Source: Gymnogyps californianus | Taxonomy: Eukaryota > Chordata > Aves > Accipitriformes > Cathartidae | Length of the DNA stretch: 64,000 nucleotides | NCBI RefSeq assembly: GCF_018139145.2 | Contig: NC_059481.1 | Location: 4,762,368 to 4,826,367 of the forward strand | Direction: 5' to 3' | Part shown: in pieces, positions 25,775-40,700 of the stretch | Numbering within the stretch: position 1 is the stretch's first letter | Layout of the letters: each line of letters opens with the position of its first letter | The notes under the pieces: generated by a model | What the model saw: only the letters and a program-made list of their open reading frames with translations | Database searches by the model: none | What the model was told of the DNA's origin: nothing | Program-made: the position numbers and the translations under genes

Positions 25775-28700
25775 CTGAAAGAGAAAAGAGCATCAACATC
25801 ATAAAACGCAGAAAAAAATAAGTCTAACTTTCCTAGTTTCCCTCCCTACTTCCCCCCGCCTTGCAAAGCAATAACCAGAGCAGAGGTTTGTTGCAACTCG
25901 AGCTCCTCAATTATCCAGCCTGTTAATCACTCAATAAAACTGCCTATTTTAAAAAGAAACATTTATCCAGCAATCCAGGTCTCAAGCAGTAGCTGAAGGA
26001 GTGACTACCTAATTTGACATTTAATAAAGCAAGGATCACACCGTTACATTTCAAAAGAACACATCAGTTTCAGGCTGCCCAATGTTAATGTTCATGCAAA
26101 ATAAAGAACAATTACTCACTGATGTGTAATAAAGTACGATAAAGCACTGTTTGCTCAAATTTGATCCAGCATTCACTGTAATCCCCAGGAGTTTTTTGGT
26201 AGGGCTACTACGCAGCCAATTATTATGGCAGTCATTTCAATGTATCTATTTTGTATGCCAATTGGAAATACAAACCATTTTTCTGTTCAGCTTTGTCATA
26301 ATGTCCCGTGCAAGTGTGAAAAACGCCTGGTGAGGAGCAGAAATTAAAAAAGAGTTAATCACAAGACACATTAAAGACAAGACAGATTTGGAGTAGCCAG
26401 ACACATTCACAATACAGTATTCTGTAGGCCACTGCTAGCACTTTGAGTTGCAAGGCACTCTATGTACAATAGCTGTTGACTTAACACTGCAATAAGCATG
26501 CTTTAGAAGAAAAAAAACTATTTATTTTTAGTCTTCATCCCTCCAATCTTTGAAGCAAGTGAACAGACTTTCCCATCGCATATCTCTTGGAAAAAAAAAA
26601 AAAAAAAAAAACCACCACAAAAAATCCCTCAAACCTGCTGAAGAGAAGGCTGCATACACTAATACTTTTTTTTTGGCCAAACTGTACTGTGTATCGCAAC
26701 TATAAACCCACAGAGAGGTCTGAGGATGGCACGTCTGGGAATTCACATTAAGGTTAGCTTGCTTTCTGTCCTCCAAAAGTTTTGCTCCGGGACTATCTAT
26801 AATGTTATTTATGCGTCCAACATCCCTATTAAAAAAAAAAAAAAAAAAAGAGACTGGCAAATCTCAGCATCTTACGACTTCGATGTATGAAGGAGCAAAG
26901 AAACTTCTATAGCAGAAAAATTCTGCAATTCTCCAGAAGCAGGCAAAAGCAAGATTTTAGGCTATCTGGAGATATCAACAATCCAAGGACAGTTGCAGAA
27001 TGTAAAAAACTGTAAACATTTCCCCTCTCATTGTGTTTGGAATATATCCAAAGACAGACACTCATTTAATGCAAATAAATCACAACAAATAAAATAAATT
27101 AATTCACTTCTGATCACAAGAATATAAAAATTGTGTCATTTCCCACAAGTTAAGCATTTGGTGGAAAGAAGACTAAATCGTTACTTGCTGAATGCCTATA
27201 CCAGCTGCATTTTTTAATGCTTTCTTCACTATTCATGTGACAATTTAAAAAAATATTCAGATAGCCAAGTCGTTTGGAGTAAGCACAAACTAATGTTGTA
27301 CATTTAAGGACCTACAGGAGTTAAAATGAAATTGCAGGGCATGTCATGAAAGAGCAAGTCAACCATCTGGAGGAACTAATGAAAAAGATAGGTACTTTTT
27401 ATTAGGAGACTATTGCTATCCACCATTGGTATTAGCTGCTAATGTTCACACTTCCATTGTTTGCTGTAAGAATCATAATGACACTGTGAAAATCAGGTCA
27501 AGCATTATTCCACATGCAGCACAAAGTAAGTCCATTCTAACTATACTGTATAACAATCATCCTGCAATGAGAAAAAAATGCTTGGCTGGCACGGCATCAG
27601 TCATGTTATTTTAAAGTAACAATCTCTTTAGTTTCTAGTTAATTTGTTAGCTGCATGATCCGAATTAAGTACGTGTTTGGAGGACTTTTAAAAGGCATCC
27701 CATCAATACACATGGAAAGGCTTTTAGATGATTAGGTACAGGAACAACATTTAAGAACAAGTCTGCCTTATCTGAATGAATGAATCTTAATGTAACTGCC
27801 TTTTGATATAATATTATTTTCTTGTCCACACTTTTCATAGTTAAGATCCTACCCCCACCCTCCCTGAGATGACAAGAGTGATTCATGGTAAGACAGACTG
27901 GAGTCGAGCCACTCTTCCTTCCAATTCTATTTCCTTATGCTCTCATAAATAGGGATCTTGTGGTTTTAGCACAAAATTTTTTTGCAGGAAAACAGATTGC
28001 GAGTCTATAGAGTATTATAAGCCTCCCTCCTCCTCTAACATCAGCTTATGACAGTTTATCTTGATGTTCCAGGTTAACATACAAATCTTCAGTCTCATCT
28101 GCACAGCACATATTTAGTAGTAACCTGAAGGCTCCTTGACACAGTAGCATGTTACTCTGAAAGTAAAGAATCTTGAATTCAATTTCCTGCACAAAGAATT
28201 GTTCTAAATTACACCTATTCTCTGTCCAAAAGCACTTGCAATTTAAGTAGCAAGGCACAGAAGTCTAAAGCAACTGGTTGCTACAATAATAGTAAGCCAC
28301 TCTGTTAACATCCATTTAAAAAACAATTCCAGACATTACCAGAAATGCTGGATTTTACAGTAGCTCGCTAAATATAACAAGATTGGTGACCCAGGAGCAC
28401 AGTTGGGACTTCAGGTCCCAGATCAGGTCAAAAAGCCCAGATGATCATGAAACATGCCTCCGTAGTAGTAGTTCAAGAAACACACCTAAGCGTAACAGCC
28501 ATCTCTTACCTCTTCCACATTTATGCTGGATTTTGCACTTGTCTCCAAAAATTTGATTCCATAATCAATTGCTAACTGGAAAAGAGGTTAAAGTTTTTCA
28601 GTGTTTTCGAAGTTCCTTTGTAAAAGGAATGTTTCACATAGGTTCATAATAGAACAGATGCTGTATGCTGCAGCAGGCTTTAAAAACAAAACCAAACAAG

Positions 28701-31700
28701 CTTCATTTCTGCTTTTCTCTTGCAAAAACGTTAAAGTTACTGGACAATTAGACAAAATATTAGAACAGGCCATACCCTCATGTAAATTCAAAACCAACAA
28801 AGAGATTAATTGCTCACAAAAAGACTTATTTAGGGCCTAAAAGAACATCAAGATAGAATCTTCATTGATATGGATTTATGGACCAGATAACTACAGACAA
28901 TCATCCCATAAGTTGTGTTACTAGCAACTACACTACTTTAGCTGTGTACATGATAGATTATATAGTATTCTTACCTGCTTGCCAACTAATTACTTAAGCT
29001 TTAAGAACAGCACTTATGACAAGAGTAAGTAACCACCATGGTGAATTGAGTACAACATGCTAGAACTGTATACAAAGCTTTATACTGAGATTTAGAATAC
29101 TTTATGCTACAACAAAGGTCAACATTCTTTACAGGATCTTCCCTTCAAGACAACAGTACCATTAAGTTTATTCAAACTTGAAGACAGTCAAGTGCTATTT
29201 AAAAACAAAAAACCCAAACCTGGCATCCTATAGTATATTAAAGTTACTGAAACAAGAGGTTTGAGGCCCATTATCTCTTATATGCCTAAAACATGCCAAA
29301 TACCTAGCAGCTGAAATCCTAAGAAAAGTAGCCTTACAAATAAGGTAAGTCACCAAAGCTTACCTTCTCCCCTTTTTCTTTTGAGACTTGTCTTTTTTCA
29401 TTCATATCACATTTGTTACCCAGGATCATTCTTTCTACATCTGAAGAGGCATGCTGAAAGAAGAAAAAGTAATCTCTCAGAAACAAAGTGCACCGTTATT
29501 TAAAAGAAATTTATGTCAAACTCATCCACAAATGAATATTTTATTTTTAAAAAGTTATCTAATGTGAAGGCATTACTGAGAAAGAGACTGACTTTTGAAA
29601 CAGGCAATTTAATATTTAAATATTAAGATAGGTTGGAATAAATACTCCTAGATAAAATTTGCCTGAGTATTATTACAGATCAAACACAGTACCATGAGCT
29701 CTATACCAGGTTGCACACATGCACAGGCATTTGGCTATTCTGGAAATGTAACGGTACACACTTCAAAGTGGTGCATGGGCATCTGGGGTATTTAGTTGGA
29801 GTATCATTATATAATACGTTTGCATTTTTAAAATAGATTATTAATAAAAGACTTCTTAAGTGGTAATCACTCCAGCAAGAGCACTTCAACAAGAGAACAG
29901 AACTTTTCTAGCCCAGTCACTATTGGATCAAATTGGTCACTAATGCAGGAACTTTGCTTAAGACCCAAAGAACAACACTAAAAGACGACCATGGATTTTA
30001 TGTTTAAGGAAAAAAAGCCAGTAAGATTCTGTTACCTAACTACAGCTTCACTAAAATTAAGGTTTCTCCTCTAACTTCATAATGACCGATCCCCACTCGA
30101 CAGCATGTCCCATTAAATAATTTACAATAAGTTAGCAGGAAGGAAGCTTACCCAAGACCACATGAAAAGGTCAAAAATCTCTAATTGGACAAACACACAA
30201 CACCGTAACAACTGAAATTAGACAGATCTGTCATCATCTCAGTGAAAGGTAGACTCGCTAAGATATCGCTCCTTCCCATCCCATCGCTTCCTTAGACACA
30301 TCCAAAAGCAAAAAGGAACCATAAAAGTCATATAGTAAGAGCAGTTTTGAAACACTTTATGCTTACTTTTTAAACTTTTCGACCTTCTATCCCTATATTC
30401 TCCCCATTAATAACCACTGTTGCATTCACTGCACAGTCTAACTTAGCCATATATGTTGACTACTATAATGAAAGTAATTACTTGATTATTATTTGTCCCA
30501 GGGAAATCATAAGAGGGAACGAGTAAGAAGTACTTTCTAAAGCACCTACCTCCTCTATGTTTCTTATCCAGTTTTTTATGTTGTCAAAAGACTTTTCATT
30601 TGTGATGTCATACACCAGCATAATTCCCTAAATAAAATTAAGAAAATCTAGTTAGATGAACTAGGACTATTGGTTGACTTTTGATGTATGCTGTTGGTTT
30701 GATTATACTTGCAAGAAATTCAACATACGACTTATACACCTATAATCCTTTCTCAAAGCATTATGCCATTGCTGAGAATTTACCCAAAATATTACTATAT
30801 AACATCTTTTGCCACTGTTACAGGTCAAACACACCACCTATATGAAGTTTTAAATAATTAGCCTATAGTCAGGAAAAATTTAGAAATTCTACTACAACAG
30901 CAACCAGGACTCTATTGTTAAAGTCAAGTTTAGAAGCAGCAGCTTTAAGCAGCCAAAGACGACAAACCTGTGAGATCCAATCTGCTGGGGCCAGTAGATA
31001 CTTAGAGCAAAGCTGACAACAGGTGCTCTCCCAGCAGCTTTAACTCTTTCAGCCAGTTATGTACGTATACTCGCATGGGCTCTCAACAGTTAGCAAAGCA
31101 TGGCAAACCACACAACAGCTGCATTAAGGACAGATTGCCAGGTTCACCTCCATTCCTTATTGCCTTTCCAATCATTCCTCGTAGGACAAAGAAAAGGCTG
31201 TGGCCATGGACTGGGAGGTGGGGAGAAGACCATGTCACTGCCAAAACCTTTTTAAGTACTAGAAAGCTCTAACACAGAGCCACAACCATTACTATTTCTC
31301 CCCATCTGTGTTCCGTAACAGACCCACAGCCAGCCTATGAATGGAACAGATCTGTTCATACAAAGCGCTAACATGGAGTAGCAGCATAGCTAGTAATCAG
31401 CAAGTTGAAATTGACAGTGTCCCAACATAAAGTATCTCAAATCATAGCATTAAGAACGATTACAAGCAGTTGTACCACAAAGAGCGCAGGCTCTAAGTCA
31501 GTTATTTGACTTCAAGTCATTCTTAATGGAGGAAAAATTAACAGTAGCTTTTGTAGGTGGTTGTATTTCTAGCCCAGATTTTGCATTCTCTACTGGCTGA
31601 AGGAAAAGCAATTCAGTGAAATACACTTTCAATATTAAAATCATTCATTACCTGTTTTTCAAACATTTCAGATGTTTAAAGGGGTTGATTGCATTAAAAA

Positions 31701-34700
31701 AACCTGCCTGATTAAAACTTGGCAACTTAGCTTCTTATTATAATGTGCAGAAATTTTAATTCTATTAAAAAACACAACAGGGCTTGAAGTTCCGTCATAA
31801 AAACAGGACTAGACAAAGCACCAGCAGGTTTAAAAAACAAACAAACAAACAAACAAAACCCCACCAAAAAAAACCCCAACCAAACCACAAATTTTATTCC
31901 CCGCATCTCAAGCCACAATTATCCAATCCTCCAGTTGAAGACTTACATGATATTACCTTAAGAACAGCAAACCAGTTACACTAGTTGTGCCTAATATTTT
32001 TGAAGTGAGAGCACTCACCATGGCTCCTCTGTAGTAAGCTGTTGTGATTGTGCGGAATCTCTCCTGGCCTGCTGTATCCCTAAAATTCAGTGAAAACAAG
32101 TATTTGTTGGAGGTGATCTTTACACTGTTCTGTACTTAGAGATGTCTTTTTAAAGGGAGTAACAATGTATTGATACTCACTCATTAAGAAAAAATACCAT
32201 TTAGAAGCTGTTTGCACAAGTTTCTTCAGCCCTCAACATCTTCCTCACTCCCAAGCTATCCTACTTAAATCAGTGGTTATAGCAGCACCATAAATATGGC
32301 ACAAAAGCATTTAAATTTTCATGCAAGCAATACAACTCAGCACTACACAGCCTTCCCTAGAATAATTAAAAAAGGCAGCTCTGATGCATCCGAGCCCTGC
32401 ATTAAATAAAAATTAAAACATGCAGCAGTAATATATTTTAGGATAGTGCATTTTCACATACAGTTAGCTATCGAAATCAGCCACTATACCTTAGTGTGCT
32501 GATATTTTATCCTAGATGACTTCAAAGCAGTATCTGTCTGTGAGTGAACAAGAGGACCAAAGTGTTTGGCTACTAGTCACACCTAGGGGGAGCTGAACCC
32601 CAAAGGCCTGACAAAACCCAGCTTTTTGACTTAATTTACAGACAGAAAATTTGTACCAATCACTTCCCGCACTTCACTTCCTTAGTCACAAGAATTCTGG
32701 CTCGCATGCAAGTATCACAACTATCTTTTCTAGAACTTGAGAAATCAGCAAGAGCCCTACATTCACCAGTAGCATCTAAAGAGTTTGATATGTGTAATAA
32801 CGCTACTCCAAAAATACTCATTTGCTGCTATCAGGAGGCTTAGTCTCTACTAACCCACCATGCAAGGAATGGGAGCATTATCACTCACCTGTGCCTCTAC
32901 AAGTACAACTAGGCATCAAAGTATCAGAGGAGATTACATTTTATTAGGTCACATATTTTAGTTTACAGCTATGGAGTTAATACTTCTCTTCCACATGGAA
33001 AAGCTAAAAGCACATGTAAGAGGACAGTTTTGATAAAATGGGAAGTTGCTGTAACATTTGCATGTGAACAGGCTATTTCCTGTGCTACCGAAGCAGAACC
33101 ACTCCAAGAGCAAGCTAGAAGAAAGCATAAACCTTATGGAAAGTCAATGAATAAAAGGTATGAAACTTCTGGTACACCCAGGCTCAAAAGCTATGAAGCA
33201 TTCCTGCTCAAAGATTAATTCAATACTCACTGAAAACTTAAATTACTTTGGAATACTTACCATATTTGTAGCTTGATTTTCTTTCCATCTAATTCTATTG
33301 TTCTGATCTTAAAGTCGATTCCTGCCAGAGAAAGAGATACTCTAAGTTTTGCAATAAATGAAAAGGAAGTGTTTGGTTTGTTTTTGACAATTTGGTAAGA
33401 GCAAACTTAGGCAAAAGAATTATTCTGAAGTTGTCATTTCTTCCAAACACTAGGAAGTGCTGAGGATGCACAAAGGTTTTCAACTGCATCCAACATGTCA
33501 AGGATAAATTATTCTGCACAACAAAAACAGACCAAACTCAGACTCACTACTAGAGTTAGTCAAGATTATGAGAGGAAGATTTAATCTCAAAATTCTTCCA
33601 ATTTACACCAATAAGGTCACTAGTTTGAATGTATATTTTTCTCAACTTTTGACTAGCCCCTTCAGTTCAAGTCAATTCCCTAGAACCTCTGCTGGCTCTG
33701 AGGAAAAAATACATACTATGACCCCTCAGTTCCTTTTCAAAACTGGCATCTACTTTTGAAAACTGATGTTTAATGCAATCTAATCAGACATCACAGTAAA
33801 TGGTAAAGCATTACAGCAGATAAAAGCTATACAGATAGTTACTGAAGGTGGCTGAAGTAGATCACGCGTGGGACTCTTTCAAGATCACCAGTTTAGGAGT
33901 AACTTAGATTTTCTAGGAAACTCCAAAAGGTATCAAGAAAACGCTTCTCTCCTTTCCCCCCCGTTACACTTCCACATAGTACCCATCAGTTCCGAGATTG
34001 ATTTTGAAGACATATTTTAAGCCATGGGTGGGAAAAAAACCATTTAATTCAGAAAGGCTTAATAATGTCTTTTAAGGTTTAGAGGGATCAAATGGATCTA
34101 TGAATCAGAGCCAAGATTTCCAAACAGACTAGCCTTCACGCTGGACTATAACTTTTGCGTCTCTAACCTATACTATAACATAGCTCAAATTGAGATTGCT
34201 CAAGTCCTACTACATGATTGCCAGATTTTTGAATCCCAGGACAGCCATCCCCATATACCCCCCCAATTAATCTGTTTTGTAACTAATGGCCCATTTTTTC
34301 TTCACTGAATCTTAAATAGTTACTTGATATTTAGTCATAGTTTGTAAAAGATCGGGGGAGGCGGGGTAGGTTATTTTATTTATTTAATGTCTTCCTTCTT
34401 CAGATGTAATTTAAGTGACAATTATCAAGAGTATCTTAATTGGGAAAATGCTGTTTCTAGCTTTAAGAGTTCATCCACCACTTAAACAGAACACTACGGG
34501 ATTTTTTTAATATACTACAGTAGCATTTGAATATGAAATATGGACATTCATTAACTATTTGAATTCCATTCTTCTTGCATGTGATATTAATATTTTAATA
34601 TACTGACAATACCAAGTTTCAGCCACTTAATTTTGATGTGCTATGGATACGTAGTTTAGTCCATTAGTCAGAATACAAATTATGAGCAGAAATATCACTT

Positions 34701-37700
34701 CAGCATTTTTAACAGCATATGAAATTAATTGCATTAATTTAAAATGCTATGACTACTGCTACAATTGCCATTTCCCAAGATTCACTAGTAGATTTACAGG
34801 CAAAAAGATACTTTCATTAATTCCCATTCTTCTAAAAATGACGTAAGAATGATGTGTACTTTAAAAAAATCCTTATTATATGTAACAGAAGTTTGGCAAG
34901 TGTTTCCATCTTACATTTGACAGGATTTGTGTCTCTCATTGTAAAGATTTTTCTCCCAATGAGGTGCAACACCTGCTGAAATCACACGTAACTGTATTGA
35001 GGTCTGAAAACAAATGACCTTTGCTCTGAATAGATTTTCTTTTGGCCTCAAAGGTTATAAAGCACAAATACAGATTTTTCTGGAAAGGGTATTGTATCAT
35101 GGACACCAGCAAATTAAATCAGTTTTAAAAGCTCCTTCGTGTCTAGGCCTGAAGTCTTAGAATTAAGTATAACAACTACTGGGAAAACTAGGTTCAGACA
35201 CTACTGTGGTTTAAAGATAATTCTGTATGTACTGTCAACTACTGAAGCTAAGACACATCAGCATAAACAGTGAAAGACTCCTGTAGGGATGGTCTTCTGA
35301 GAAAGCAAGCTTACACTGCAGTTACATATCTATGTGCACCAATCCATGCCTTGCACAGACTGGTTTCTTGTGGTTAGTCATTTCCCTCGCAGCACCAAAA
35401 TTATTTATACAACCATTCCTTTGATCACTCCTAAAACTCAGGATCTGCACAAAAAATATCTTCTCGGACCTTAAGATTTCTAGTAGGAACTTCACCCAAA
35501 TTCTCAAATAAAGATGAACTTCAAAGGTAAAAGAAGAATATAAAGGGGAAGGCCATAAATATCTCTCTTATGATACCAAGAAGTTTAACAAATGCAACTG
35601 CAACTTTTTAGAGGCTAAAATGAACTAGAAACTGGTGTTTCTTTTGCTCTTTCACTTCAGTAACAGGAAGTGGTGAGCTGCAAACATTTGTAGAGCAAGC
35701 CTGGTGACATGTGCTGCCACTTCCTGCCAAGTACACTTGCATGGGTAAGTACGAGCAACTTTTTGGTTACAGTTAAATTTAAATTACGCCATGTAAAACA
35801 CTCCAATGACTATAGCATTTCAAAAGTAATTATTGACAGAAAGTTTCCTTTATCTGTGAATTCTTATTTTGCACAGTCACACACTGGGATACAAAAGTCT
35901 GAAAAGATACTCGGGTCTAATAAGGAAGAGTCATTCACGAATCAGGAAGTTTGATTGCAAAGGATCACACAGCTTTAAAATGCAATGTGCAATGCTCTCT
36001 CCAGTAGGGAGAAAAAGCCCAGAAACATTTGGATGTCCATCTGAAGTTAAGTTTTAGAAGCTTTTAGAAAACACAGACCCAGATTAATTCTTAGAATGCA
36101 AAGGCTAACAGGATAGTTATTTTTAACTGCTAAAGCAGAGTTGCCGCACAAAAGTCTGACACAGTGGTGTCCACCTAGCAAGTCAGTACATATTAGATAT
36201 GGATACAAGAGCATCTGTTGCAGGAATCACAAACTTGCAGTCTGCAAGGATGACGTCCAAGTTGAGACCTGAACTGTGCATTGGCTAGGACTAAGTGCTT
36301 GCATTTCCCCTGCAGCATGGGGTAAAAGTAGCTGAGGGCTTATTGTTCTTCAAAATCCTTTTCAGATCCTTGCTAACTATAGGCCAGGGATGCATCCTCT
36401 CTCCTCACTTTACTGAGGATATTTTCTCCCATAGCTTCCAACAAAACTCTGTCAAAGAATACACTGAGCAGAGAAATCTGCACATTAAGAAAAAGTCGGT
36501 GTCATTAGTGCCACATAAACACTTACACAAAAAAACATGAAAGCTGGATGTTGCCGTGTTTACCTTGTATCGCTACGCAAAGCTAATAAAATCTACCAGC
36601 TAGGGTATACCATTGTCCAACAGCACGTATCCAAGTATCAGAGGCCAGGGAGACTGGCCTCACATAGGCCTCTTTTGGTTTAAGCCAAGAAGTCACGTTC
36701 ATTTCATATACTGAAAGCTCTTCTACCACTACTTCTTCTTCCACCACTCCACTCCCTAGTTACACGTTCCTTCTTATTCCAGCCGACCTAGGCAGATTTT
36801 AATTAAGCTGTAATGCAATCATTTTAAAGAGACATTGGGAAATGTTCCAAAGAGCTGCATTACGATACTAAATATACAGGACTGCCCAGCAGTACATACT
36901 GAGAGGTTCCTTTTCCAGCTTTAGTACCAATGGTTTTCTACTACGATCCTTAACAAAACTAGTCTGACACAATTCTTACAGGAATGTAAGGACAAACTGA
37001 GCAAAGACGCTGAAACAGTTCACTTTGCTACTTTAGTTTTTAGAACAGTAGCTTACTCTCAAGGCATCACTGTTACTCTTTTGTTCTCCCCTCATCCGTG
37101 ACTTTAACCCTGTAATCGTCAGAGCTAGTATCTCAGGTTTTTCAGTGCTACAGAATCAGTTTCAGCTAGCTCTCCACTACAACTTTTCCCTACACAGTAT
37201 CACTGTTTGGTCTTACAGATTGTCTTGTTTCTTCTTTTAAACAAAATTACTGTTGCAGAAAATGCTACAGCCCAAAGAAACCAAACCAAAATATTCTGAC
37301 TGGAGCAAGTAAACTGTTAAAACAGCACCAGCAAATACTTCCTGAAGTTAAAAGTCTCTCTGGTCTTCGGTCTGCTTAGCAAGAAGGTACTAGAAGGGCC
37401 ATGTTCTTGAATAATACAAGTAGTGAAAGACAGACAGAAAAGAAACACATGCAAATTAATGTAAAAAAAACCCCAAAACGAACAAAACTTAGTAGCCACT
37501 GGCAAGTAAATATTAGAACTCTTAATATTTACCTGTATTACACAGTTAACCAGTACTTTAAGTTAATTTTTCATGTGGCTCAACATTAGTTTGCAGCAGC
37601 TGGACCCCACATGTGAGAAAGCTGTATGATCAGATGACAATTCCTGTTGATTTTAACTCAAGTTGTTTTAATACGTTTCCCATTTCACTAAGTTCATAGA

Positions 37701-40700
37701 GTCTGTATATTAATAACATTTTTCTGGTGCAGCTTTAGCAAGAAATCAGCCAGGAAATCAATCCCTTTCAAGATGCAAATAAATGTCAATTCTCTGATAG
37801 CGTACACTAGCCTGTATATCTACCACAGTAGAGTATTTCTCCATCTCTGGCAAAGCAATACTTTATTTAAAAAAAAAAAAAAAAAGTACTCAATGTACTA
37901 GCATTTTAAATGGTTTAGTTGTTTTTTGTTTTGTTTTGTTTTTTTAAATATACAAGCCAAGGGAATTTTAAAAAGTGATTAAACACCAAAAATTGGCAAA
38001 GAAGCTGTGAAAAAAATTAATACTTGATTTGCTTGCTAGAAAGAGTCTCATTTTAGACCCATCTATCAAAGAACGTAAAAGATGCACCACAGCATCAGAT
38101 CAAACTAAAAATTAAGAGATCTGTTTTGCATGATCTGCACATAATAAAAACCCCACCCTATTAAGGAAGTTCTCTTCCTACTTATCTAAATCTTACCTTA
38201 CTCTTCTGAAGTAAGAACGGAAGAAGTAAGATTAAATGGAAATAAAAGAATTTTCCAATGGGATTCCCTGATAACCAGAAACTTTGTGGCACTTATCACC
38301 ATTGGACATAGATCACAATAAAAAAGAATGCATTGCAAGATGGGGAAAGGAGTCAAGGTACAAAGTCTCGTTACCCTTTTGAGCAATACAGCATCAGAAC
38401 AACTGGAATTTATGCATCAACTTTCAACCTGGGCTTGCTCCAACTTCACAGCATTGGTCCTTCCTATCCTACTGTGTTTATATGTGGGGTTGTGGGGGTT
38501 TTGATTTTTTTTCAATGGGCAGAGCTGGAGAGGGAGAAAATTTTGCAACTTCTTTACTGCAAGACACAACACACAAGAGTCTTCAAGATATACAAAAGGA
38601 AAGGAAAACATTTTCCTGCAGTCACTCAGAGTTAAGCCTGACTTAAAAGCAACTTAGAAATGAGCAAGCAAATTTGTAACCTACCTTCAAAAAAAGGAAG
38701 TGAGAAGAGGCACATGACTGAAAATCAATATGCTTCACCTTCAGTTTCTTGAATTCTGCTTTTCATTATACTTCGAAAAGTTTTAAGTGATCCTTCAGTA
38801 CTGAAGGACACTGAAGTGCTCATTTACACACCTTGCTCACCACAAGATGACAGACATGCAGATATCAGCACTGATCACATACGCGAGCTTTGTGTGGACA
38901 CACATGAACAGAGCTGAAGAGTTTCAACATCTTCCATGCAGTTTCCAAGCACGGACAGACTTACAGGACAACACTCTTCCAGAAACTTTTTCTTTTCAAC
39001 ATGCATCCAACAGCTGAGGGACATCAGTTTGCTCCCGTAGATTTTCCCCCCGAGCTTACCCAGGGATTACTATTTTTTTTTGTTCTCAGCAGTAGGTATT
39101 GCAGGGTTTGGATTAAATACACAACTATTTTTTTTTAATGGTGTTTTTAAGGGAATATTTTCTTGCTCTACATCAGTATACTGTCTTAATCTATAAAGGT
39201 AGATAAATGAAGCCTCAGAAATTTGCTTTTATATTAGATCTTTCTTGAAGGATTTCAGTAAACGTAAGAAATGACCAAGTAGGAAACAAGATTAGTGTAA
39301 AAGGCAGGGTGGAGAACACTTGCAACACACCAGTGTGTCATACAGCCTCATGCAAAAGAACAAAGTCTAATCATTTTGAACTTGAACATTTGGCTTTAGT
39401 CCCTAGTAACATCTGCAAGGCATTTTCAGATGATCTCAGCAATGTCTTGTATCACTATGTAAATTAAAGACGCAGTAGTCTTTTATGGCGACCATTCAAA
39501 AATACAGCAGATTAACATGAAGCAACACACCAGGGTGAAGGTCAACATTTTTTTTAAAAGTTGTAAGATAAGTTTCTTTTAGAATTATACACAAGTGCAA
39601 CCAGTTTTATTCATCCTTTCACAACTTAAAGGGACAAAGCTGTATTCTATTCCTTCTGGACAGCCCATAAGAATCCACAAAACACTACTAAATTCAGAGT
39701 GGCCTGAATAGGCTCCTTCAGGTTAACTGGCCTTTCTTCTTACTATTCACCCATACAAAGAATCTAATACTGGTGTCCTACACAATGATACACAGAGCAG
39801 TGCCTTGCACCTTGAAAGATATTAATACAGTAAGGTTCTTAAAGATTAAACACACTGCGCTGGCAAAATAAATATATACAAATGGCTAAAGTAGGTAAGG
39901 CAATAAAGAATGCAGTGCCGTGTGTATATATAACATGAGGCACTTCCCTGCTCATAAGACCTTGAAACTTACTACCAAGATCAGATCAATGCTCATAATG
40001 CTAAGCAAACCGCCACTTCCTTCAGTATATGTCTCCTCAGCTATGGTACAGCTACCATTCTAAGCTTCCTTTCTTAAGATAAACTACTTTCCATTTAAAA
40101 GAGAACAAGCGATTCAGAATACAACTTATAATCATCAGAATTAGACCAACCTACACTTTGAAACATTCAGGTTTTTGATAGCTCAATAACGTATAGTGTA
40201 ATCTGATTATCATACTAAAATTTTAATCCAGTGCTCTTCAGCCGCTTGTTCATAACAGTGTTCCTATGAGTTCTGCCACCACAACCGTGCATTGCAGTGC
40301 TTCAGCGTGAACACTAGAAGATCCTGCAAAGTAAAATTCTCTTTTCAGCATTTTGAATTCAGAATTTACAGATTGCTTTGAGCAGCCTTTGAATTGCATG
40401 ATTTTAAACACCAAAAATATTCGATCCAAATTTAAAGACTATAAAACAACACAATAGCAGAAACTTATTACTGCTTGATGTGAGTAAAATTACCAACTGC
40501 CACAACAGCCCAACTTTAAAAGGGCTAGGTCCCTGAAGAATGTCTTTTAGAGTTTACAACCTAGGTACTACAGCTCTATGAAAGTGCACAGAAATTAACC
40601 TATGTCTACCTCTCATTCTATTTTGAATGTAAAATAAGATCCATTTGGTGGTAACTCAGTTTCATCTAAAAAAATTTTGAAATAGATTAAATTTGCACTA

